From assembly GCF_036322805.1 (NCBI RefSeq), contig NZ_AP027272.1, positions 3,472,001 through 3,536,000 of the forward strand: DNA of 64,000 nucleotides, written 5' to 3'. The stretch's first letter is position 1. Each line of letters begins with the position of its first letter. The position numbers were made by a program, and so were the translations under genes. Of this stretch, positions 8,519-17,005 are shown in pieces. The notes beneath the pieces were generated by a model. The model worked only from the letters and a program-made list of their open reading frames with translations. It was not told the origin of the DNA and ran no database searches. The DNA is from Planctobacterium marinum (GTDB lineage Bacteria > Pseudomonadota > Gammaproteobacteria > Enterobacterales > Alteromonadaceae).

Positions 8519-10429
8519 ATGACGCTGGATATTTCCCACTACCCTTTATTGGCTAAAGTTCACACTCCTGATGATTTGAGATTGTTACCCAAAGAAGATC
8601 TCCGGCAAGTGGCGGATGAGTTACGGGCTTATTTGTTAGCGAGTGTCAGCCAAAGTAGTGGTCATTTTGCTTCCGGGTTGGGCACGGTTGAACTAACAGT
8701 AGCGTTACACTATGTCTACAACACCCCATTTGACAGGCTAATCTGGGATGTTGGTCATCAGGCTTATCCCCATAAGATCCTGACTGGCCGGAAAGAGCGC
8801 ATCACCAGCATCCGTAAAAAAGGGGGATTGCACCCTTTTCCTTGGCCACCAGAAAGTGAATACGACACCTTTGCCGTTGGACACTCGTCTACCTCAATCT
8901 CTGCCGCATTAGGCATGGCCATCGCTGCTGAAAAGGAAAACCGCAATCGCAAAGTCGTTGCAGTTATTGGCGATGGAGCCATGACCGCAGGAATGGCTTT
9001 TGAAGCCTTGAATCACGGTGGTGATATCAGCAAAGATATGTTGGTGATCCTCAACGATAATGAAATGTCCATTTCTGAGAATGTCGGGGCTTTGAACAGC
9101 CATCTGGCGCGATTACTGACAGGTAGCTTTTTCAACTCCATCCGAGATGGTGGTAAAAAGCTATTGTCTAACGTGCCACCCATCAAAGAATTTGCCAGCC
9201 GTGCCGAAGAGCACATCAAAGGCATGGTGGTACCCGGTACTATTTTTGAGGAACTAGGCTTCAATTACATCGGCCCAATAGATGGCCATGACGTCAATGG
9301 CGTAGTGGACACTTTAAGCAATATGCGCAACCTCAGCGGGCCACAGATTTTGCACGTGGTGACCAAAAAAGGCAAAGGCTACGAAGTCGCGGAAAAAGAT
9401 CCCATTAAATTCCACGCCGTGCCCAAGTTTAATCCGGCTGATAACCAATTACCCAAAGCAGCGCCAAGTGCACCAACCTTTAGCAAAATCTTTGGCGACT
9501 GGATCTGCGACATGGCGGCCCGGGATCCCAAGTTAATGGGCGTTACCCCCGCTATGCGAGAAGGGTCAGGTTTGGTGCAGTTTTCACAGCAGTATCCTGA
9601 ACAGTATTTTGATGTTGCTATCGCTGAGCAGCATGCGGTGACCTTGGCGGCCGGTCTTGCCATTGACGGTCTCAATCCGGTCGTGGCTATTTACTCTACC
9701 TTCTTACAGCGGGCCTATGATCAGCTTATTCACGATGTTGCTTTGCAGAATCTACCTGTCCTGTTTGCCATAGATAGAGCGGGGATCGTAGGTGCAGATG
9801 GCCCTACCCATCAAGGCGCTTTCGACATTTCCTATCTGCGTTGTATCCCTAACATGGTAGTCATGACACCCGCTGACGAACAAGATTGTCGCGATATGCT
9901 CTACACCGGTCACCTGCTCAAGCAACCTGCTGCGGTGCGCTATCCGCGCGGTGCTGGTAAAGGTATTGCGGTGTCCAGTGACATGACCCAATTAGCAATC
10001 GGTGAGTCCAGATCGCTACGACAAGGCAAACAAGTCGCCATTTTAAACTTTGGTACTTTACTGCCAAATGCCGAAGCAGCAGCACAACAGCTGGACGCAA
10101 CCCTGATTGATATGCGTTTCGTGAAGCCCTTGGATGAAGCTGCTATCAAAGGGGTTTTAAGCTCTCACTCTCTGCTGGTAACACTGGAAGACAATGCAAT
10201 CGCAGGCGGCGCCGGCAGTGCAGTGGCAGAATTTGTAAATACCCAACCACAGCTGGTAAAAGTATTAAATATTGGCTTGCCCGATGAATTTATTATGCAA
10301 GGTACACAGCAGGAAATGTATCAGGAGTTAGGCTTGGATTGCGAAGGCATCGTAGCTAAAATTACTGAGAGTTTGTCAGCTTTAGGGCTTGAGTCTGGAT
10401 CAGAAGTTAAGCAGCTGAAAATGCAATAA
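8519..10429 (+). CDS. dxs: 1-deoxy-D-xylulose-5-phosphate synthase
   Basis: A 636-residue thiamine diphosphate enzyme that joins pyruvate and glyceraldehyde 3-phosphate, the entry step of the MEP isoprenoid pathway. The ThDP/Mg motif runs [15 protein letters not shown] to [10 protein letters not shown]. Other conserved segments are [16 protein letters not shown] near the N-terminus, the transketolase-like pyrimidine region ([15 protein letters not shown]), and [15 protein letters not shown]. Length matches the usual 620-640 residues. It ends the xseB-ispA-dxs operon, and its last 30 bp overlap the 3' end of convergent pgpA, so both stops lie inside the other gene. Confidence 0.97.
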   Translation: MTLDISHYPLLAKVHTPDDLRLLPKEDLRQVADELRAYLLASVSQSSGHFASGLGTVELTVALHYVYNTPFDRLIWDVGHQAYPHKILTGRKERITSIRKKGGLHPFPWPPESEYDTFAVGHSSTSISAALGMAIAAEKENRNRKVVAVIGDGAMTAGMAFEALNHGGDISKDMLVILNDNEMSISENVGALNSHLARLLTGSFFNSIRDGGKKLLSNVPPIKEFASRAEEHIKGMVVPGTIFEELGFNYIGPIDGHDVNGVVDTLSNMRNLSGPQILHVVTKKGKGYEVAEKDPIKFHAVPKFNPADNQLPKAAPSAPTFSKIFGDWICDMAARDPKLMGVTPAMREGSGLVQFSQQYPEQYFDVAIAEQHAVTLAAGLAIDGLNPVVAIYSTFLQRAYDQLIHDVALQNLPVLFAIDRAGIVGADGPTHQGAFDISYLRCIPNMVVMTPADEQDCRDMLYTGHLLKQPAAVRYPRGAGKGIAVSSDMTQLAIGESRSLRQGKQVAILNFGTLLPNAEAAAQQLDATLIDMRFVKPLDEAAIKGVLSSHSLLVTLEDNAIAGGAGSAVAEFVNTQPQLVKVLNIGLPDEFIMQGTQQEMYQELGLDCEGIVAKITESLSALGLESGSEVKQLKMQ

Positions 10430-10903
10430 CAATTGCATACTGGCCAAAGAGAACATTCCCGCTAGTACATCATCCAACATGATCCCAAACCCACCGTGAA
10501 CATGCTTGTCGCAGTAGCGGATGGGCCAGGGTTTGATGATGTCGAACAAACGAAATATCACAAATCCCACAAGTAGATTGATGGCCGTCAGCGGCACTGC
10601 CAACATGGTGATCAGCATACCCACCACTTCGTCCCACACAATAGCCGAGTGATCATGCACCCCCATATCCCTTGAGGCAATGTCACAAATACGAATACCG
10701 ATCAGGGTCAAGACTAACACCAGACAAAGCTGCCCAAATAGAGGCATCAAAGGCAACAAAAATACCAAGGGAATCGCCGCCAGGGTACCAAAAGTACCGG
10801 GCATAAATGGCGCCAGACCGGTACCAAACCCAAGGGCTAAAAAGTGCCATGGGTTAGACAGTTTAAGTTTTTTGAGCGCCGCTTTTTTAGTGGCTTTATC
10901 CAT
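10400..10903 (-). CDS. pgpA: Phosphatidylglycerophosphatase A
   Basis: A 167-residue inner-membrane enzyme that dephosphorylates phosphatidylglycerol phosphate to phosphatidylglycerol. Family motifs are visible: [17 protein letters not shown] near residues 30-45, WDEVVGM near residue 90, and [11 protein letters not shown]...[14 protein letters not shown]. Several hydrophobic segments (about 45-68, 95-118 and 140-160) fit membrane insertion. It is the last gene of the nusB-thiL-pgpA arm, 31 bp after thiL, the order common in gammaproteobacteria. The C-terminal 30 bp overlap convergent dxs. Confidence 0.94.
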   Translation of the reverse strand: MDKATKKAALKKLKLSNPWHFLALGFGTGLAPFMPGTFGTLAAIPLVFLLPLMPLFGQLCLVLVLTLIGIRICDIASRDMGVHDHSAIVWDEVVGMLITMLAVPLTAINLLVGFVIFRLFDIIKPWPIRYCDKHVHGGFGIMLDDVLAGMFSLASMQLLLHFQLLNF

Positions 10904-10934
10904 GGTGTACCCTAAAAAGTAGCGCTATTGGCCA

Positions 10935-11897
10935 CTAGCTAAAATGTTGAAACCCCGTTTCAGGCAGCTGATATGGCTTGTCGCCCCGTTGCAGTTCCAG
11001 TTTTTCCTGCACACCGTTGATTCGACCTATGCAAGTGGCTGATACATTACAATTAGCCAGAGCCACTTCCAGGCTGCCCTTTTGCTCTTCTGACACCGTA
11101 AACAATAACTCGTAGTCATCGCCTGCTGTAAGCGCATAACGAATTCCCTCGTCTTTGCCCACAGTGGCCAGCATCGCCTCTGATAATGGCAATTGCTCAA
11201 CATTAATGACCGCACCGGTTTGAGAGGCGAACAGAATATGTTGTACATCTGACTTCAAACCATCTGACAGATCAATACAAGTGGTTGCCAAACGTCTCAG
11301 CGTTGTCCCAACCATTAATCGCGGTGAGGGAAAGTTGAGTCGATTGATAAGGTAATTGCGGTGCATAGGTTCTGCCGCTTTTTCGGTTTGTAGCAGCTCA
11401 AGACCTAAACCGGCATCGCCCAAGGTTCCGGTGACATAAATCCAGTCACCTGGTTTGGCTTTAGAGCGCATCAGCGCCTGCCCTTGAGGTACAAAACCCT
11501 GAGCAGTAATGGTAATCGATAGAGGCCCCTGCACCGTATCGCCACCGATTAGTTGAATAGAGTAATAGTCGGTGAGTTCTTGCAAACACAAGGAAAAATC
11601 TCGCAACCAGGCTTCGTCATACTCAGGAATAGACAGCGATAAACTGATCCAGGCGGGTTCGGCTCCCATGGCAGCCAAATCACTTAAGTTGACGGACAAG
11701 GCTTTGTGAGCAACGGCTCTACCGGAGGTTCCTTTAGGGAAATGCACGCTTTCTGCAAGCGTATCGGTTGTGGTAACTAACTGTTGCCCTTCCGGTACTG
11801 TCGTCAAAGCACAATCGTCACCGATACCCAGTTGCACATCCTTGCGCTGATAACTTCTGGATAAGAAGTAATTTTTAATAATATCGAATTCTTTCAC
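10935..11897 (-). CDS. thiL: Thiamine-monophosphate kinase
   Basis: A 320-residue kinase that makes thiamine diphosphate from the monophosphate with ATP, which supplies the cofactor of the nearby Dxs. The PurM-like fold is recognised from GIGDDCAL near residue 25, DLSDLAAMGAEPAW near residue 75, LIGGDTVQGPL near residue 120 and CIDLSDGLKSD near residue 210. Length is normal. It lies 12 bp downstream of nusB. No TPP riboswitch is visible here or before thiI. Confidence 0.95.
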   Translation of the reverse strand: MKEFDIIKNYFLSRSYQRKDVQLGIGDDCALTTVPEGQQLVTTTDTLAESVHFPKGTSGRAVAHKALSVNLSDLAAMGAEPAWISLSLSIPEYDEAWLRDFSLCLQELTDYYSIQLIGGDTVQGPLSITITAQGFVPQGQALMRSKAKPGDWIYVTGTLGDAGLGLELLQTEKAAEPMHRNYLINRLNFPSPRLMVGTTLRRLATTCIDLSDGLKSDVQHILFASQTGAVINVEQLPLSEAMLATVGKDEGIRYALTAGDDYELLFTVSEEQKGSLEVALANCNVSATCIGRINGVQEKLELQRGDKPYQLPETGFQHFS

Positions 11898-11909
11898 TGT
11901 ATCACCGCG

Positions 11910-12338
11910 TTAGCGTGGCACTTCATCCTTGCGTAACAAGCGTACTGCTTTGTCCAGCACACCGTTAATAAACTTGTGACTGTCAGCTGCGCCAAATTGC
12001 TTACCAAGTTCAATTGCTTCGTTGATAACCACTTTATAGGGCACATCGATGCGCTGTGTCAGTTCAAAGGTGGCAAGACGCAAGATAGCTTTTTCAATTG
12101 GGTCGATTTCACTCAGAGGGCGATCCGTAACGTAAAGCTTGTAAGCTTCGTCTAGCTCGTCAACATGCTCCGCGACATAGTTTAATGCAGCTTGAAAGAA
12201 GCTCATGTCAACTTTATTCATATCTTGCTGAGTGGCGATGTTAAGTTCGATTTCGCTTACGGGATTGCCCGTCATTTGCCACGAATAAATGGCCTGCATG
12301 GCCAGTTCTCTGGCCTTTTTACGTCCTGCTACCTTCAC
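11910..12338 (-). CDS. nusB: Transcription antitermination factor NusB
   Basis: A 142-residue all-helical protein that binds boxA RNA with NusE (S10) and allows antitermination of rRNA operons. Visible signatures are ARELAMQAIYSWQMTGNP at the N-terminus, DPIEKAILRLATFELTQR in the middle and VINEAIELGKQFG..DSHKFINGVLDKA at the end, all characteristic. It lies 2 bp after ribH, the standard ribH-nusB arrangement, so its supply follows the riboflavin transcript. Confidence 0.96.
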   Translation of the reverse strand: MKVAGRKKARELAMQAIYSWQMTGNPVSEIELNIATQQDMNKVDMSFFQAALNYVAEHVDELDEAYKLYVTDRPLSEIDPIEKAILRLATFELTQRIDVPYKVVINEAIELGKQFGAADSHKFINGVLDKAVRLLRKDEVPR

Positions 12339-12340
12339 AG

Positions 12341-12814
12341 TTACGCTCCAGCTAACTGGTCGATGACATTGACCATTTCAAGGGCTGAATGGGCCGCTTC
12401 TGCACCTTTATTTCCGGCTTTAGTGCCAGAACGCTCAATAGCTTGCTCGATGCTGTCAACTGTGATCACGCCAAAGGCTACCGGAATGCCGTATTCCAGA
12501 GACACTTGAGCCAGACCTTTATTACATTCACCAGCAACAAAATCAAAGTGAGGCGTGCCACCACGTATGACTGCACCAATTGCGATAATGGCGTCAAACT
12601 TACCACTTTCAGCGGCTTTTTTAGCCACTAAAGGTAGCTCATAGGCACCCGGAACTTTAACTACCGTGATATCTTGCTCATTGACTTCACCCGCTCTTTC
12701 CAGTGTGTCGATAGCCCCTTCAACAAGGTGATCTACAACAAAACTGTTGAAACGCGAAACCACAATAGCGAATTTTTTACCCGTGGCTCTGATGTTGCCT
12801 TCCACAATATTCAT
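12341..12814 (-). CDS. ribH: 6,7-dimethyl-8-ribityllumazine synthase
   Basis: A 157-residue enzyme for the penultimate step of riboflavin synthesis, joining the ribityl-aminouracil intermediate to dihydroxybutanone phosphate. Landmarks are [10 protein letters not shown], the [13 protein letters not shown] strand, [18 protein letters not shown] with the catalytic His, and [15 protein letters not shown]. The ending [14 protein letters not shown] matches icosahedral beta subunits. The start is the ATG at 12814. A 109-bp gap holding a strong hairpin separates it from ribBX upstream. Confidence 0.96.
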   Translation of the reverse strand: MNIVEGNIRATGKKFAIVVSRFNSFVVDHLVEGAIDTLERAGEVNEQDITVVKVPGAYELPLVAKKAAESGKFDAIIAIGAVIRGGTPHFDFVAGECNKGLAQVSLEYGIPVAFGVITVDSIEQAIERSGTKAGNKGAEAAHSALEMVNVIDQLAGA

Positions 12815-12898
12815 ATTAAAGTTGCCTCAATTAATCATCCGGAAATTTTCAGGCGCGGATTCTACCACAGCTTCACCGGATTTTTTGTACTATTTCTA

Positions 12899-12918
12899 TC
12901 AAGGCCAACAGGCCTTGA
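12899..12918 (-). other. Perfect hairpin between ribBX and ribH
   Basis: Arms TCAAGGCC and GGCCTTGA (8 bp, perfect) flank a 4-base loop, six bases past the ribBX stop and about 85 bp before ribH. In the direction of transcription no T-run follows, so it is not a classic terminator. It may stabilise the ribBX 3' end or cause partial termination inside the operon. Confidence 0.55.
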
Positions 12919-12923
12919 GCTCT

Positions 12924-14033
12924 TTATTCCGAGATTGTTTCTACCACTTCCAGGCCATAACCAGAAAGTGCATGATATTTAACAGGTTTACTAAGCAAGC
13001 GCATTTTTTGAACGCCCAAAGTTTTTAAGATTTGACAGCCGACACCAACGGTTCTGGAAGTGCCCTTCCACAAGTTAGTAACTGGCTTTTCGCCTTTATC
13101 CTCTGCTTCAAACTGCTTTACCACGCGAACCAGCTCATCACTGCTCTCTTCGCGGCCCAGAATGAGCAATACGCCGCCATCATTGGCGATACGCTGCATG
13201 GCTTGCGGTAAATCCATGGAACGGTCGATAGAACGCCCCGAACCCAGCACATCGCTGAAGGTGTTGCGCAAGTGAACACGCACAAGTGTTGGCTCATCAG
13301 GGGTAATGTCGCCCTTACACAAGGCAAAGTGCACCTGGTTGTCGATGGTATCTTTGAAGGTTGCCAAACGAAACTCGCCAAACTCAGTAGGTAAGTTACA
13401 TGTAGCCACTTGCTCAACCGTAGCTTCATTGATATTTCTATACTCAATCAAATCAGCAATAGTACCCAATTTCAAATCGTGCTTTTTGGCAAAGGCTTCA
13501 AGCTCGGGGCGGCGCGCCATGGTGCCGTCTTCATTGAGTATTTCCACGATAACACCGGCAGGTTCACAACCTGCAAGCCGAGCTAAATCAACCGCAGCCT
13601 CAGTGTGACCCGCGCGATTCAACACACCTCCCTCTTTGGCAATCAAAGGAAATATATGTCCAGGCTGAACAATATCGGCAGCTACGGCGTCAGGCGCCAC
13701 CGCGGCTAAGATGGTTCGTGCCCTGTCAGCAGCAGAAATACCCGTTGTTACGCCTTCAGCGGCTTCAATTGAAACGGTAAAGTTTGTGGAGAATTGCGCC
13801 CCATTGTTATCCACCATCAGAGGCAATTTAAGGGTTTCGCAGCGGTCGCGCGTCATGGGTAAACAGACAAGTCCTCTGGCGTGCGTCACCATAAAATTGA
13901 TGGCTTCAGGCGTAATGTGCTCTGCGGCCATAATGAGGTCGCCTTCGTTTTCGCGATCTTCATCATCCATCAGGATAACCATCTTGCCGTTGCGAATATC
14001 TTCGAGTATTTCTTCGGTGCTATTTAGTGACAT
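12924..14033 (-). CDS. ribB: 3,4-dihydroxy-2-butanone 4-phosphate synthase with degenerate GTP cyclohydrolase II domain (RibBX type)
   Basis: A 369-residue fusion. Residues 1-200 are an intact DHBP synthase: acidic motif [12 protein letters not shown] near residue 25, [12 protein letters not shown], and the [10 protein letters not shown] segment. This converts ribulose 5-phosphate to the four-carbon riboflavin precursor. Residues about 205-369 look like RibA by position ([27 protein letters not shown]) but lack the cyclohydrolase zinc cysteines: RibA has a CxxDxxxSxRCDC-like stretch, whereas this protein reads [20 protein letters not shown]. The QEGRNIGL region is replaced by [11 protein letters not shown]. 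Such proteins are known in proteobacteria as RibBX, with a separate true RibA elsewhere. It lies between ribC and ribH in the operon. Confidence 0.9.
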   Translation of the reverse strand: MSLNSTEEILEDIRNGKMVILMDDEDRENEGDLIMAAEHITPEAINFMVTHARGLVCLPMTRDRCETLKLPLMVDNNGAQFSTNFTVSIEAAEGVTTGISAADRARTILAAVAPDAVAADIVQPGHIFPLIAKEGGVLNRAGHTEAAVDLARLAGCEPAGVIVEILNEDGTMARRPELEAFAKKHDLKLGTIADLIEYRNINEATVEQVATCNLPTEFGEFRLATFKDTIDNQVHFALCKGDITPDEPTLVRVHLRNTFSDVLGSGRSIDRSMDLPQAMQRIANDGGVLLILGREESSDELVRVVKQFEAEDKGEKPVTNLWKGTSRTVGVGCQILKTLGVQKMRLLSKPVKYHALSGYGLEVVETISE

Positions 14034-14124
14034 AAATTCTTTACTGTAGGGTTCTCGACTGATTCAGATTAACAATCACACCAGTCTGTTTTTTTGTTTA
14101 TGCAATGAATGGTGGCGAATTGTA

Positions 14125-14784
14125 CTATCGCAAATAACCATTTTCAGCTAAAAATGCCAAATTGATATCGCCAGACTGACTTTGCGCAGCTTTATCGCCT
14201 AACATCAGGCGTTCCAGGTAGCGGGCAATTACGTCCACTTCCAAATTTACCTTGGTACCAGCTTGATAATGCTGAATGATGGTTTCTTGCAAGGTATGGG
14301 GCACCAGAGTTAATTTAAATTTAGCACCATCCACATCATTTACCGTGAGACTGACACCATCCACCGTAATTGAACCTTTTTCAGCGATGTATTTAGCCAG
14401 ATTATCAGGGGCTTTTAGCCAAATTTCCCAGGTTTGTCCGGCGTTTTCGATGCTGGCAATTTCCCCCACCCCATCAACATGACCACTGACAATATGCCCC
14501 CCCAAGCGAGATGTGGCCATCAGAGCTTTTTCAAGATTGACCGCCATGCCTTGGGAATAGTTAGCAAATCCGGTGCGCTTGATAGTTTCCATGGATACAT
14601 CTGCCACATAGTGTCCTGAAGAAAATTCGACGACGGTAAGGCAAACCCCATTGGTAGCGATACTGTCACCTAATTGTACGTCCGACATATCTAGTTTGCC
14701 GGTGCTAATGGCTACCCGCATGTCACTGCCTCGGGCCTGCATGGAAGCAATGCTCCCTACTGATTCAATAATTCCAGTAAACAC
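14125..14784 (-). CDS. ribC: Riboflavin synthase alpha subunit
   Basis: A 219-residue enzyme that dismutates two lumazines to riboflavin. The N-terminus MFTGIIESVGSI is diagnostic. Two lumazine-binding barrels follow: residues about 1-97 (with SIATNGVCLTVVEF) and 98-200 (GHIVSGHVDGVG, then SITVDGVSLTVNDV), showing the internal duplication of the family. Some annotations call this gene ribE. It is 19 bp after ribD and 91 bp before ribBX; no FMN riboswitch is visible in that 91-bp gap. Confidence 0.96.
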   Translation of the reverse strand: MFTGIIESVGSIASMQARGSDMRVAISTGKLDMSDVQLGDSIATNGVCLTVVEFSSGHYVADVSMETIKRTGFANYSQGMAVNLEKALMATSRLGGHIVSGHVDGVGEIASIENAGQTWEIWLKAPDNLAKYIAEKGSITVDGVSLTVNDVDGAKFKLTLVPHTLQETIIQHYQAGTKVNLEVDVIARYLERLMLGDKAAQSQSGDINLAFLAENGYLR

Positions 14785-14803
14785 TTTAACCTCTCGGGAT
14801 AAA

Positions 14804-15913
14804 TTAGCGAAAGTGAGCCACGATTTTTATATCGTCACCCACCATTTTAGTTTCTGTAATATGAAGTTCCGGCACCTGTTCCATTTTCTCAAACGCAGGT
14901 AACTCAACTAAGCTGAAGCCACTATGCCCCATCAGTTTAGGTGCAAGATAGAGAATAAAGGAGTCTACTAATTCCGCTGCGATAAATGCCCCTGCTAATC
15001 GGCTTCCTGCTTCTAGCCAAATGTCATTTAGCTGCATCTGCGCAAGGTGAGCCAAGACTGCCCGTAAATCAATTTTTCCGTTTTGGACTGGCGCTTGCCA
15101 CTGTTTAATATCGGCTTCTGATAATTCGACATTAGGCGACAAATTGATCACCAGAACATTGTTATCTGCAAAAACCTTTAGTTTACTATGCAGTTGATTT
15201 CTACCATCCAGGATCACCCGCAAAGGTTGCCTTATCTCACCTGTACAACCTGTATTTACATGCTCCGGCAATTCTTCAGGACGCACATTGAGTGATGGGT
15301 CATCTGCCAGCACGGTTCCCGAGCCGCTAATTATGGCGCAACTCATGGCTCTGTGACGCTGAACATCTCGACGCGCCGCCGCACCAGTTATCCACTTACT
15401 TTGAGTATTTGAAAGGGCCGTTTTACCATCCAGCGACGCAGCCATTTTTAAGGTCACTTTTGGCATACCTTGCAATTGGCGTTTTATAAAACCGGTATTG
15501 AGTTCTTTGGCTGCAGCTTCCATCAAGCCAACATCCACCTGAATCCCGGCGTCCCGCAGCTTTTTCAAGCCGCGGCCTGCCACCTTGGGATTGGGATCTT
15601 GCATTGCCACGACAACGCGTTTTATACCCGTATTGATCAGTGCATCACTACAGGGCGGAGTGCGGCCATAATGGGAACAGGGCTCGAGGGTAACATAGAC
15701 AGTAGCCCCTGCCACCGATTCGGCGCTACTGGCGAGTGCGGCGGCCTCAGCATGGGCCTCTCCGGCTTTTTGATGAAAGCCTTCAGACAGAACATCGCCA
15801 TTTGCAGATACGATCACACAGCCGACATTGGGATTAGGGCTGGTGGTAAATATGCCTCTTTTAGCAAGTTCAATCGCTCTTGCCATGTGTTTGGCGTCGA
15901 TTGCAGAGAACAT
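14804..15913 (-). CDS. ribD: Bifunctional diaminohydroxyphosphoribosylaminopyrimidine deaminase / 5-amino-6-(5-phosphoribosylamino)uracil reductase
   Basis: A 369-residue enzyme for two consecutive steps after GTP cyclohydrolase in riboflavin synthesis. Residues 1-145 form the zinc deaminase: HAEAAAL and CSHYGRTPPCSDALI carry the His and two Cys ligands and the catalytic Glu. Residues about 150-369 are the NADPH reductase (PKVTLKMAASLDGKTAL, GSGTVLADDPSLNVR). The ATG at 15913 is preceded by GGGAGA with good spacing and one base after the nrdR stop; the frame stays open upstream to 16015 inside nrdR, but that extension has no family match. Confidence 0.95.
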   Translation of the reverse strand: MFSAIDAKHMARAIELAKRGIFTTSPNPNVGCVIVSANGDVLSEGFHQKAGEAHAEAAALASSAESVAGATVYVTLEPCSHYGRTPPCSDALINTGIKRVVVAMQDPNPKVAGRGLKKLRDAGIQVDVGLMEAAAKELNTGFIKRQLQGMPKVTLKMAASLDGKTALSNTQSKWITGAAARRDVQRHRAMSCAIISGSGTVLADDPSLNVRPEELPEHVNTGCTGEIRQPLRVILDGRNQLHSKLKVFADNNVLVINLSPNVELSEADIKQWQAPVQNGKIDLRAVLAHLAQMQLNDIWLEAGSRLAGAFIAAELVDSFILYLAPKLMGHSGFSLVELPAFEKMEQVPELHITETKMVGDDIKIVAHFR

Positions 15914-15914
15914 A

Positions 15915-16364
15915 TTAATCTCCCAACCGGGCAATCGCCTCGCCGAACTCTTTGATATCTTCAAAGGAGCGGTAAACGGAGGCAAAGCGCACATAAGCCA
16001 CTTTGTCCAACTCAATGAGTTCCGCCATGATCAGATTACCCACCAGCTCACTACTGACCTCCCGCTCTCCGGTACCACGTAAGTGAGATTTAATATGGTG
16101 AATACTTTGTTCTATTTTTTCGGTATTCACCGGGCGTTTTTCCAGTGCACGCTGCATACCTGCACGCAGTTTGTCCTCATTATATGGCTCGCGGGTACCG
16201 TCTCGTTTCACAATTCTTGGCATCACCAGTTCGGCCACTTCAAATGTGGTAAAGCGCTCGTGGCATTGCGTGCATTCCCTGCGACGGCGCACCTGAGCCC
16301 CTTCGGAAACCAAACGAGAATCAATAACTTTGGTTTCCTGGGTCATGCAAAAAGGACAAATCAT
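15915..16364 (-). CDS. nrdR: Transcriptional repressor NrdR
   Basis: A 149-residue repressor of ribonucleotide reductase genes. The N-terminal zinc ribbon reads [17 protein letters not shown], then [17 protein letters not shown] (two CxxC pairs), followed by an ATP-cone ([24 protein letters not shown]) that senses dATP/ATP. The ATG at 16364 fits the family start (M-x-CPFC); an upstream ATG at 16406 would add 14 residues with no zinc-ribbon match. It leads the riboflavin cluster with a 1-bp gap to ribD, as in many gammaproteobacteria. No NrdR box or nrd gene was seen nearby. Confidence 0.96.
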   Translation of the reverse strand: MICPFCMTQETKVIDSRLVSEGAQVRRRRECTQCHERFTTFEVAELVMPRIVKRDGTREPYNEDKLRAGMQRALEKRPVNTEKIEQSIHHIKSHLRGTGEREVSSELVGNLIMAELIELDKVAYVRFASVYRSFEDIKEFGEAIARLGD

Positions 16365-16498
16365 ACGGGTGATAACCTGAAAAAGCGTGTCTTGTGGTAT
16401 AGGCAATATAGGTGCTTAAACCCTATTTTCAAGCCTTGGATTGGCCAAAAGAGGAAGGCGTGTAGACGATGACATACATCCCATCTGTCAATCCCCCA

Positions 16499-16855
16499 TT
16501 ACAAACCTCGTTTAACGTCCTTTTCCCAAAATTCGTCCACCAGCAAGGCAAGCATATCGTGCAGATGTTCTTCAAACTCTTCCAGATTTTGACCGAACAC
16601 TGCCAGGTACTTTTCAGCCTGATCGTGAGTGAGATTTTTATTCAATGCGCGAAACTGCATTTCCGGGAGTTTTTTGTTCATTCGAGCGACGATTTCCCAT
16701 TTCACGAATTCGGCATGTAGACTCTGCACGCGCTGTTGCGCGTATTTACAGTAATCCTGGATATGATCGATACCGGCAGGCCCCATGCATCCGGGTTCAA
16801 CCCGGAACAAAACGTGTAATTTTTTATCGTCTGGAAGTTGTGTTACAACTGGCAT
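16499..16855 (-). CDS. Conserved-looking protein of unknown function, 118 residues
   Basis: I do not recognise this family. It is an intact 118-residue frame starting MPVVTQLPDDKKLHVLFRVEPG. It has no signal peptide or membrane segment and is predicted mostly helical after residue 25, with acidic helices near the C-terminus (NLEEFEEHLHDMLALLVDEFW). A motif GCMGPAGIDHIQDYC (two Cys and one His) could bind metal but is not a known signature. It stands between nrdR and the S9 peptidase gene with over 130 bp on each side, so it is probably transcribed alone. Start and frame are supported by sensible composition only. Confidence 0.6.
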   Translation of the reverse strand: MPVVTQLPDDKKLHVLFRVEPGCMGPAGIDHIQDYCKYAQQRVQSLHAEFVKWEIVARMNKKLPEMQFRALNKNLTHDQAEKYLAVFGQNLEEFEEHLHDMLALLVDEFWEKDVKRGL

Positions 16856-16963
16856 TTATAATTGGTTATCAGTAGCTAAATTAATTGACAACATAACTGA
16901 ATATGACAAGAAAAGGAATGCTCTGAGGCTAGCAATTTAGTCCAATTATTGCCAACAGCAGTT

Positions 16964-16993
16964 GTTCCTCTGCGTCAGCGCACGCACAGGAAC
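16964..16993. other. Long hairpin downstream of the S9 peptidase gene
   Basis: Arms GTTCCT-C-TGCGT and ACGCA-C-AGGAAC pair over 11 bp with one C/C mismatch around a 6-base loop, starting 12 bases beyond the peptidase stop. No T-run follows on either strand. It may mark the 3' end of that transcript, or be a REP-like palindrome. Confidence 0.5.
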
Positions 16994-17005
16994 TCAGATT
17001 AGCAT

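Noticed and set aside
11898-11909. TPP riboswitch before thiL
   Set aside because: Only 12 bp separate nusB and thiL, and no thi-box is visible before thiI either.
14034-14124. FMN riboswitch before ribBX
   Set aside because: The 91-bp gap is too short and lacks the conserved RFN sequence blocks.
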